Below, in pieces: positions 55,137 through 64,000 of a stretch of 64,000 nt of DNA (the stretch's first letter is position 1; every line of letters begins with the position of its first letter). Source of the stretch: Paragorgia papillata (lineage: Eukaryota; Cnidaria; Anthozoa; Scleralcyonacea; Coralliidae); contig JAWNZC010000088.1 in assembly GCA_035771165.1 (NCBI GenBank), positions 511,501 through 575,500 of the forward strand, given 5' to 3'. The notes beneath the pieces were generated by a model. It ran no database searches. It saw only the letters and a program-made list of their open reading frames with translations, and had not been told where the DNA came from. Made by a program: the position numbers and the translations under genes.

Positions 55137-55790
55137 CTCCAGATCTGGTTCAAGAGTTATTCGCTTTTAAAGCGAGACGCCCAAACTGTCAATTACACAG
55201 CGCCTAAAAATAGAACACTTTATTATTAAAATCGGGATGGTGTTGGGGGGAAAATTTCGATGGCTTCTTTTAATTTTAACCGGCTTTCATATATATCAAA
55301 TTGAAGCTCATTCTATCTTCTTGCTGGCCCAAGAAAAATTAGAAGTGGCCCAGATCTGGTTCAAGAATTATTCGCTTTTAAAGCGAGACCCCCAAACTGT
55401 CAATTACACAGCGCGATAAAAATAGAACACTTTATTATTGAATTCGGCGGGATAGTCTTGGAGGAAAGATTTCGATGGCTTCTTTTAATTTTAACCGGCT
55501 TTCATATATATCAAAATGAAGCTCATTCTATCGTCTCGCTGGCCTAAGAAAAACTAGAAGTGGCCCAGATCTGGCTTAAGATATATTAGCTTTTAAAGAG
55601 CGACGCCAAAACTGTCAATTGCACAGCGGGCCCAATTCACTAGTAGGCGACACAGTCCTTGGGGGGAAATTTCGATGGCTTCTGTTATTTATTAATGGCT
55701 TTCATATATATCAAATTGAAGCTCATTCTATCATCTAGCTGGCCCAGGAAAAACTAGAAGTGGCCCAGATTTGGCAAAAAATATTGCTGA
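55137..55790 (+). repeat. Second array of the 214-bp satellite, about 3-4 copies
   Basis: Markers CAGATCTGG at about 55141, 55351, 55567 and a diverged one near 55763. Units are close to those at 1860-3430, the last ones more diverged. Confidence 0.88.
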
Positions 55791-56300
55791 AGAATATTTT
55801 TTTCCCAGGACGCAACTGTGTGGAAATTTTTTTCCCCATTTTAGCTTCGGCAAGATCTTTTTTTTCCAGCATTTTAGTTTAGTTTTATCCACCACTGATA
55901 CGGGTAAATAAGCAATTCTTCAGAGCTTTTAATAAATAGGCCCTGTCTATACGTTGCATTTAAATGTGCAAGTCTGGCAGACGAAAGTAACGTGCGTTGT
56001 AATTTTATACGATGATTGTATATTTTCGCTGAAGCTCGAAATTATACATTGGAATAATTGTTAGGGGGTTCGGGGGATGGCCCCCCGGAAAATTTTGAAA
56101 TTTAGAGTCTCGGAAATGCCATTTCCTGCATTCTGAGATGCGATTTTTAACATTCTGAGGGGTGATTTTTAAATTCTTGTAGGGTTTTTGAAAAAAAACC
56201 TCAGATTGTAGCCATAGTTTATATTTTTTGGGCACCTCAGTTTGGGTGCCCAAACCAGTGTACCGGCGTCTCAAACCCCCTCGATACGGCCCTGCTGAAC
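55791..56300. other. Spacer with hAT-like MITE text
   Basis: 56060-56130 (GGCCCCCCGGAAAATTTTG, AGAGTCTCGGAAATGCCATT) matches the interior of hAT-like remnants at 540 and 27540. The text CGATACGGCCCTGCTG near 56283 may be the end of that element. No gene. Confidence 0.5.
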
Positions 56301-56309
56301 AACTGCATT

Positions 56310-57880
56310 GAGCCAAAACAAATCTAATCTAATCATCTAATCTAATCTAATCTAATCTAATCATCTAATCTAATCTAATAATCTAATCTAATCATCTAAT
56401 CTGTCTAATCGAATCGAATCATCTAAACTAATCATCTAATCTGATCTAATCTAATCTATTCATCTAAGGTAATCATTGAATCTAATAATCTAATCTAATC
56501 ATCTAATCTAATCATCTAATCTAATCATTTACTCTATCTAATCATCTAATCTAATCATCTAATCTAATAGATAAGATTAGATGATTAGATTAGATGATTA
56601 GATTCAATGATTAGATTAGATGGTTATATTATATTAGATGATTAGATTAGATGATTAGATTAGATGATTAGATTAGATGATTAGATTAGATGATTACATT
56701 AGATGATTACATTAGATGATTACATTAGATGATTACATTAGATGAATAGATTAAATGAGATGATTAGATTAGATGATAAGATTAGATGATTAGATTAGAT
56801 GATTCAGTTCCATTAGATGATTAGATTAGATGATTAGATTAGATTAGATTAGATTAGATTAGATTAGAATGGAATCATCTAATCTAATCACCTAATCAAG
56901 TCATCTAATCTAATCATCTAATCAAGTCATCTAATCTAATCATCTAATCTAATATTCTAATCTAATCATCTAATCTAATCATCTAATCTAATCTAATCTA
57001 ATCATCTAATCTAATCATCTAATCTAATCATCTAATCTAATCATCTAATCTAATAATTGAATCAAATAATCTAATCTAATAATCTAATAATCTAATCTAA
57101 TCTAATAATCTAATCTAATCATCTAATCTAATCTAATCATCTAATCTAATAATTGAATCAAATAATCTAATCTAATAATCTAATCTAATTATCTAATCTT
57201 ATCTATTAGATTAGATGATTAGATTAGATGATTAGATTAGATGATTAGATTAGATGATTAGATTAGATTAGATGATTAGATTAGAATCGAATCATCTAAT
57301 CTATTAATCTAATCTAATTATCTAATCTAATCTAATCATCTAATCATCTAATCTAATCATCTAATCTAATCATCTAATCTAATCATCTAATCTAATCATC
57401 TAATCTAATCTAATCTAATCTAATCTAATCATCTAATCTAATCATTGAATCAAATAATCTAATCTAATAATCTAATCTAATCATCTAATCTTATCTATCT
57501 ATCTAATCGAATCTAATCATCTAATGTAATCATCTAATCTATTAATCTAATCTAATCTAATTATCTAATCTAATCTAATCATCTAATCTAATCATCTAAT
57601 CTAATCATCTAATCTGATGATCTAATCTATCTAATCTAATCATCTAATCTAATCATCTAATCTAATCTAATCATCTAACCTAATCTAATCATCTAATCTA
57701 ATCATCTAATGTAATCATCTAATCAAATCATCTAATCTAATCATCTAATGTAATAATCTAATCTAATCATCTAATTAATCTAATCTAATCTAATCTATTC
57801 ATCTAATCTAATCTAATCTAATCATTCAATCAAATCGTCTAATCTATTAATCTAATCTAATTATCTAATCTAATCTAATC
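56310..57880. repeat. TCTAATCA/TCTAATC satellite with repeated strand switches
   Basis: About 1.57 kb of TAATCTAATCATC-type units (mixed 5-bp and 8-bp spacings). Orientation flips: forward to about 56570, reverse (GATTAGAT) to about 56870, forward to about 57205, reverse to about 57288, then forward. Not the TTAGGG telomere repeat. No coding. Confidence 0.92.
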
Positions 57881-58091
57881 ATAAAATCCACGGGCTACCA
57901 ACGGGCTACCGTCGGGTTATCACGGCTTACCGAATTATTTTAGTCAGAATAAACTCAATTTATCGAAGCGGTACGTTTAAGCAAAGTTTACTGTCTCTTA
58001 TTTAAACAAAATTATATAAACAAAATCCAAACAATAGAAATTCCACTTCAACGGGTCAGTAGTCACACAATATTGGGAAACAAAATTCCAT

Positions 58092-61018
58092 CTACCACGG
58101 CCTCCAGGACTTTATTTTTGTCCAGTATGTTTGAGAGCTTAATTGTGGCTGTCGCGGAAGTCCTTCCCTGTCAACATTGTCATCGTTACTTTCTTGCTCT
58201 GCGTCTACGTCTTCATTGCTTTCGTGATCTTTCAATGCTTTTGACACGGGACACGAACAAGGCAGCACCTGGACGTTGACCATTTTGCGCAATTGGTCCA
58301 AATATTTTGGTACATTCTTGTATCTTGATAACAAGGCGTTCAGGTCAAAGACTTCTCTTCGCTGTCCGATTATCAACATCCAAGCATCTATGTGCGGATC
58401 TGCTGCGCTCCAAAACTCCTCCTTTCGATCTCTCTTTCTCTCAGCCTTCTTTTTCCTCGAGATAAATGACAATGCGTGAGTTCGGTCAACATCTTTCAAG
58501 TCACAGTGCCAGCGAAGAACGTCGGCTACCTTGCTGACATAGGTGGCGCTGTTTAACTCCCACGAACTTGGTGTCATGACGCGCGGCCAGATTGGTTCCC
58601 GGTTGCCGTCTCTTTCGTTTTCCAGCGCTTCATGATCTGTTTGGCCAAAGTGTTCTTCAGGAGCGTCGTTATCGGGTGTGTTACACCAGAACGTTGCCGT
58701 CTGTGGCTCGTCGTTTCTTTGACGTCCGCACTGGGGAGGTTCTTCATTGTCTTCGTCGTCCGTATTCTCCTCAGAAACGAGAGGTTGAATAAGCGTTGTC
58801 GACAGTCTGTCGTCCTCTTCCAGTGGAAGATCGTCATTTTGTGTCTTTTCCTCGTCGTCTGCCTCTTCGGATGTGATTATGAATGGCTGGAGGAGAGTGC
58901 TCGACAACAGAAGGTTTTCGTACGACTCTTCGTCGGAACTTAAAAGCACATCGTGTTTTGTGCGTCTTTTTCTGGCGAGTCGTCGATGGTTTAATTCGAT
59001 TTCGAAACTTCTGTGGATGACGTCCGTTTCTGCAGCTGGAGAAATGGATTCTTCGAGATCAGCGTGAGAAATGTGCTGCATTGTGTTGCTGTCAAAGAGA
59101 TCTTCTCCTTGGTCGTTGTTGATCGTAATATCACGGGAGTTTTCTTGCTCGTACCAGACCTCGTCAGCGTTAACCAGATCGTGATGTAGGTTGATTTCGT
59201 TTGCCATCCACGCAACACAGTCCATGGCATGATCGAAGATCCAACGATCGACTCCTGGTTGCGTTTCAGGCAAGGAGGTTGTTGTAAACACAACGATTCT
59301 TCTCTTTACATTTTCGTCGTCTTTGCCAAAGTGTGGAACTTGGTTTGTCGTAATGTAAAATGGACTATTGTTCATCACGCATCTCGCCTCCCCGTGCTTC
59401 ACGGCTGTTACCATCCAGCCGCCTTGAAGAATCGTTTTCGCTAGGTCGGTGTCCAGTGTTGCCGGTGACCATTCGTCCACGAATACCAGCTGAGTTGTTT
59501 CGGTGATCATGGCCGCACTAAACTGGCGCTCGTTTGTGATGGACGCGATGAAACTGGAGGGAATGATACGATGAAAGATTGACGCCCATGACGTCTTACC
59601 GGAGTCTTTAGGTCCAGCCACGACCAACTTTCTGACCTTGTGGGGCATCCTTGCGGCCAGCAAGCACTGGTAGAGCATGTTTAAAAAATTGACTCGAACT
59701 GCGACTTCGCTGAACGAATTTAAAATACCGTCGCGAAAAAAATCTGGCTGTGGTGGAGTCGAGCTATCGTACGGGATGAAAGAAAGCCCTTGGAGACACT
59801 TTTCCAGGATGAGATTGTGGAATCGGACATGGGATGAAAGTCCTCGTAGGTATTTCAAAACAAATCCCGTCGGATACTTCGATGACATCCACGTTGAAGG
59901 AAATCTGGCTGATGATTTGGCACGCTGGGTGCGACAGAATCTTCTCCAGTACTTGAAATGCTTAATGATCATTTCGCGAATCGGCTCGTTAGTTAGTAAT
60001 TTGTGAAGGTAACTTCTGACGTCCATCATTTTGATATAGGTCATGGTCGCCTCGGGTGGTTTAACGTAGACGTCTGAACGAAACAACGCATGGTCGCACA
60101 TCTTCATGACTTTCTCTATCTTCTTAATCGTTGCACTAACTTCGCTCGGAGAGGAGAGGCACGGTTTTGGCAGAGTCGCGTTCGTTGTCCAGTTTCCATT
60201 TGCGACAAGGCCATCTGCCATCAACATGGCAATAGCCTTGTTTAATTTTCCCAGAAATTCCACTTCGTTAACAACCATCACACGAAAGGCCTTTCTCGGA
60301 AAGTGCCTGGGCTGGCTTGGTTGTTCCACCGCACTATCTTCATTGGACGATCTGCGTGCTGACTCAGCGTAACAATATGCATTGGATTCGTCGACCATTT
60401 GCTGCACCGCTGCATGATCATGGTCTTTAACCACTTGAAAGAGTTGTTTGGCAGCAGTTTCCGCGGCAGCGTTCGCCTCGTTAGTTGCTCTTGTATTGAT
60501 GCGTTTCACTTCCGGTTCGACGTCTTGGTTATGCAAAGCGGCAAACAAGGCATTCTCGCTACACGCTTCTGTCTCCCGGTATACCACAAAGTACGCTATC
60601 GCAGGATACATTTTACTGGGACCGGCGATACTGTTCGTCTGCCGTTTCCTCTGCGGATGTTTCGGGTTGGACGTTACATTGGTGATACAGGAGGGGAAAA
60701 ATTGGACACCACATATTTCTGACAGTGCTTCGTCGAGTTCCAAGCGTTTGGAAACTATTTGTTTCGCCGCCAGTTCGGTGTCTTCCTCGCTCACCCTCCA
60801 CGTACATCGACATCCGACGGCCTGAAGGTCGTTGGAAATCTGTTAAGGCAAAGGAAAGTGCGACATTTATTTGTTTGAGATTCGACGTTCTGTGATAAAC
60901 CTAAAAATGCAGCAAAATATACCAAGGAAATATGACTTACCAAAGTTAAAACATTAGCACGAAGCGAATTCTGTAGTCTTTTCGAGTCTAACTGCTTTCG
61001 AGGACGTCTTGGTAACAT
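58092..61018 (-). CDS. Superfamily 3 helicase-like protein (two exons)
   Basis: Exon 1 is 61018-60941 (ATG, basic start MLPRRPRKQL) and exon 2 runs from 60841 to 58092. The 99-bp intron is GT-AG and phase 0, giving about 940 codons. An SF3 helicase core lies near the middle: Walker A AGPKDSGKTSW, Walker B TQLVFVDEW, motif C FYITTNQVPHFG and then NVKRRIVVFTT. This core is typical of parvovirus, papillomavirus and polyomavirus replication helicases. I do not see the HUH nuclease motif of parvovirus NS1 upstream. The C-terminal half is acidic (DDEDNEEPPQ), ending in a charged region. GC content is clearly higher than in the flanks. It may be an old viral acquisition or a domesticated gene; intactness favours function or recent arrival. 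Confidence 0.75.
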
Positions 61019-61209
61019 TCTTTGCTCTTCTTACATCGCAATATCACAATATCACAGGCAAATTCCTTACAGTTGAAGTGCGAAATTTATATGTTTTTAC
61101 CCGAAGTGTAATTTGCATAAATGTATGAACAATCGGAACCAAATAATTTACTTTGGTCATTATCATTATCATTATCATCCACTCCATCATTGACTCGTTT
61201 TTCTCAAGA
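61019..61209. promoter_or_regulatory. Divergent spacer upstream of the helicase gene
   Basis: 191 bp that must contain the helicase promoter on the minus strand. It ends in a TCATTATCATTATCA run just before the LINE start. No clear motif. Confidence 0.3.
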
Positions 61210-61839
61210 ATGGCGGCCGGTTTGGTGTTTACCGGCGCTCGTATATTTTCGCTTATATTAGTGATAATAGTAGGAAATCACCTCTTAAGTATAACCAGAG
61301 AGGTTAACATAGAGTTTAACAATGATATCATAGCAAATAGTTCCGAAATCAATCGCATCTATCTTGGAATATCATCAGTACGACGAACATGCAAGTCGCC
61401 AAGGTCGAACGGCAAGAAAAAAAGATTCTTAGCGAGCAAGATTCCCTACAACACAAATGGATTCAGTTACTTCAACATCGAACGAAGGCTTCTGATTAGT
61501 GGAAACATCTCTTTAAATCCTGGTCCAACAAGTAAAAAGCAAGTGAAGAATGTGAAATGACCGTGTGTTGAATGTGAGAGAAATGTTCGGAGCAATCAAG
61601 ATGCCATTGCTTGTGCTTCATGTCATGCCTGGTTTCATGCAAAATGTATAAAGTTATCCAAAGTCAGCTTCCTTTACTACCTAAATCATCCTTACGACGA
61701 CTGGACATGTTGCACTTGTGCACTACCAAGTCTAAACGAATCATTGTTTGATGAAGGTACTGGGAATACCTCAGCTGTGGTTAATGGAAGCGAATCAGAT
61801 ATCAGTGACACTTCGACAGATTCCTCAACACCAATCCAG
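61210..61839 (+). pseudogene. CR1-like LINE 2: N-terminal part, 2A-like motif and PHD finger
   Basis: From ATG 61210 (MAAGLVF, then a hydrophobic stretch FSLILVIIVGNHLL). Near 61490 it has LLISGNISLNPGPT, a degenerate 2A-like motif keeping NPGP. After one TGA at 61558 the same frame gives a PHD finger: CVECERN, ACASCHAWFHAKCIKL, WTCCTCALPSL. PHD fingers occur in the N-terminal proteins of CR1-type LINEs. A second TGA lies at 61840. Confidence 0.8.
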
Positions 61840-62625
61840 TGATTCAAAGATAACATTAATGGATACTACAAAAAAAATCTGCAGATCGCCCATCTCAACA
61901 TTAACAGTATTATCGGTAAGGCAGATGAAGTTGTTGTCTTATTAAACGAATGCCAGTTTGATATTTTATTTATCAGTGAAACCAAGATTGACAAGTCTGT
62001 ATCAACTAAGATGTTCTCTCACCCGCAGTATCGAGTTATTAGAAGAGATAGAAAAAAAGGTGCCAGTGGAATTTTGGTTTACATACGAAACAATGTGACT
62101 GCTTATAGACGTACCAGTCTTGAACCAAAAGACGTCGAATCAATTTGTTTGGATGTTAAAGGTAACGAGAATTTATGGTTTATTTTGTGTGCATGCTACC
62201 GATCACCCAACAAATGCAAGATTACAGACTTTATTAACTCGTGTACAGTGGCAGCTGAGCAAATGTATAATAAACGAAAGGAAGTTATCTACATTGGTGA
62301 TTTTAACATTGATATGCTCAAAACTAAGCAAGATAATACAAACGAGATTTTGACGTTTTGTGACCAGTTTTGCTTGAACAACCTCATTACCGAACCAACA
62401 AGAGTTACCAGGTCTACGGAGAGTTTAATTGACATTATCCTTGTCTCCCATTCAGACAGATTTTCGAAAAGTGGTAATCTGAAATTGGGTATTAGTGATC
62501 ACGATTTGATATATACCATTAGAAAGCAAAAGTTACCTAAGCCAAAATCGAAACGAATTGAATTCAGAACCATGAAAACTTTCGATGAGTCGGCATTCCT
62601 ATCCGACCTGAGAAATATCCCATAG
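61840..62625 (+). pseudogene. CR1-like LINE 2: APE endonuclease
   Basis: Same frame as the N-terminal part after a TGA. Motifs: QIAHLNINSIIGKADE, ILFISETKID, GGIL-like GASGILVYI, CACYRSPNK, VIYIGDFNIDM, DIILVSHSD, LGISDHDLIY, matching the catalytic Asn, Glu, Asp and His positions. It ends at TAG 62623-62625, probably from CAG. Confidence 0.88.
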
Positions 62626-63642
62626 GACAGTGCTTATGTGTTCGATAATGTGGACGACATTAGCTCGCATTGGGGGAACCTCTTTGTACAAGTGATAGAC
62701 AAACATGCTCCTGTGAAGCAAATACAACTCCGTGCCAATCAACTTCCATGCATAACACCTCAAATTCAAAAGGAAATTAGAAGAAGGAATCGATTATATA
62801 AGAAATGCCGTAAAGGTAAAGATGAAATTGCATGGTTAGATTATAAAAGTCAACGAAACAAAGTAACAAAACTTAAACGTAACGCCATCAAAGATTACTT
62901 TACGAATGCCGCGGTGTCTTCAAAACATTCTGTTGGCGAATTTTGGAAGAAGGTAAAGCCTTTATTGCCGAATAGCAAAAGTAAAGGTTCGAGTAATGAT
63001 AACATTACCTTGATTGAGAATGGGAAAATGATTGAAAATTCCGCATCTGTATTTAACACATATTTCACGACTTCCCTCATCGATAAAGGTACTTTATCAA
63101 AGAATGAAGATGATTTTGTTAATCATCCCAGTGTAACATCAATTAAAGAGCAGGAATTTAATTTGGACTTCCAGTTTAATCCTGTTAGTAGTGCCTACAT
63201 CTCTAGTCTCTTACAAAATATTGATGTAAAGAAAAGTTGTGGACCAGACGGCATTACACCCAGACTGGTTAAAATAGCAAGTCCAGTAATCGTAGATCCT
63301 ATTACAAAACTGTTTAACCATTGCATTTCATCCTCGACATGGCCGAAAGAATGGAAATTAGCAAATGTTTCGCCAGTTTTTAAAGCTAAAGAAGAATCTG
63401 ACAAATGTAATTATCGTTCTATTAATATCTTATCAATTATACCTAAATTATTTGAAAAACTAAAGTTTGATCAATGTTCTCACCAACGTTTTCAATGAAC
63501 ATGTCAGGTTTTCTAAGGAACCACTCTTCTTGTTCTGCGTTAATCAAAATTACTGATGACTGGCGTCATGCTCGTGATGAAAAACAGGAAGTGGGAATCG
63601 TTGCAATCGATTTATCCAAAGCGTTCGATTCGGTCTGCCACT
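62626..63642 (+). pseudogene. CR1-like LINE 2: partial reverse transcriptase
   Basis: Continues in frame to 63498 with KKSCGPDGITPRLVKIASP, WKLANVSPVFKAKEE and IIPKLFEKLKF; it then shifts frame twice to reach IVAIDLSKAFDSVCH (first RT Asp motif). It is cut at 63643 by the end of a hAT-like element, so the FADD box and the 3' end are missing from this window. Confidence 0.88.
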
Positions 63643-64000
63643 CAGGGGCGGATTTAGCATACATCAGACCAGTCACGCGACTGACGTAAAAAATCACAAG
63701 AATAATTGCGCAATAAGACAATATTTTAATCTCAAGAGTCTTCTAGAAAATGTTATGGTGCGACTGCTTTGGCTTGGCCTTCAGTGATCGCAGAGATTGG
63801 GTTTTATCTTAGTTTGCGAGTCAGCAAACACCGGGCAGAGATGACAGGTGGTCAGCGTTTGCTTTGAGAGTTTTGCTGGATCTGCACCATGGCAACCACT
63901 ATTTTGCTGGATTTGCCTCAAACCTGATTGGCTCTCGCGTTGATTTCAAGCGTTTTGCTGGATCTGCACCATGGCAACCACTTTTTGCTGGATTTGCCTC
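63643..64000 (+). mobile_element. hAT-like element, left end, runs off the window
   Basis: Starts CAGGGGCGGATTTAG, a typical hAT end, inserted inside the LINE 2 RT. Interior non-coding. Two copies of a repeat TTTTGCTGGATCTGCACCAT lie at about 63874 and 63956. Confidence 0.65.

Noticed and set aside
56310..57880. Telomere repeat
   Set aside because: Units are TCTAATCA-like with mixed orientation, not TTAGGG.
58574..60825. Several plus-strand frames of 60-125 residues
   Set aside because: Shadows of the helicase gene, favoured by its higher GC content.

Overview
This window is animal DNA, AT-rich and dominated by transposable elements. Genes have short GT-AG introns. The mix of elements (copia with a half-tRNA primer site, Penelope-like element, CR1-type LINEs with 2A peptides, a P element with a THAP transposase, MULE-like elements, many MITEs, TA-microsatellite insertions) suggests a marine invertebrate, most likely a cnidarian. 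That is an inference; nothing here fixes the species.

Layout. 1-3.8 kb: hAT remnant, TA microsatellites, tandem hammerhead-ribozyme repeats and a 214-bp satellite. 4.1-8.2 kb: copia element whose reverse-transcriptase core is deleted. 8.2-11.2 kb: an inverted copy of a repeat seen at 0.7 kb, a second hammerhead array and a Penelope-like element. 11.3-22.7 kb: a multi-exon gene of an unrecognised family, split by a minus-strand CR1-like LINE, which is itself split by a P element carrying two convergent genes. 23.5-26.4 kb: an apparently intact six-exon chromodomain gene on the minus strand, divergent from a gene fragment at 26.7 kb. 27-31 kb: MITEs, foldbacks and an 81-bp perfect palindrome.

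31.2-41.4 kb is a 10.2-kb minus-strand MULE-like element with about 90-bp terminal inverted repeats. Its exons encode a ubiquitin-specific protease (USP), then a Ulp1 (SUMO) protease spliced in frame to a FLYWCH/SWIM-type transposase. 42.3-50.7 kb is a second, plus-strand element with a different domain order: acidic PHD protein, another MULE-like transposase, HMG-like box, USP, then Ulp1 fused to an immunoglobulin-like domain. Two neighbouring elements with different transposases both carrying a deubiquitinase and a deSUMOylase is the most striking feature of the window.

50.7-58 kb: a 1.57-kb foldback, a gene-poor stretch, a second array of the 214-bp satellite, and 1.6 kb of TCTAATCA-type satellite with several internal inversions. 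58.1-61.0 kb: a GC-richer two-exon minus-strand gene with a superfamily 3 helicase core resembling small DNA virus helicases. 61.2-63.6 kb: a second CR1-like LINE with PHD finger, endonuclease and partial RT, cut by a hAT end that runs off the window.

Most element genes carry nonsense codons or frameshifts and look like recent but dead copies. Reading frames that look intact are the P-element transposase, its zinc-finger partner, the chromodomain gene and the helicase gene.
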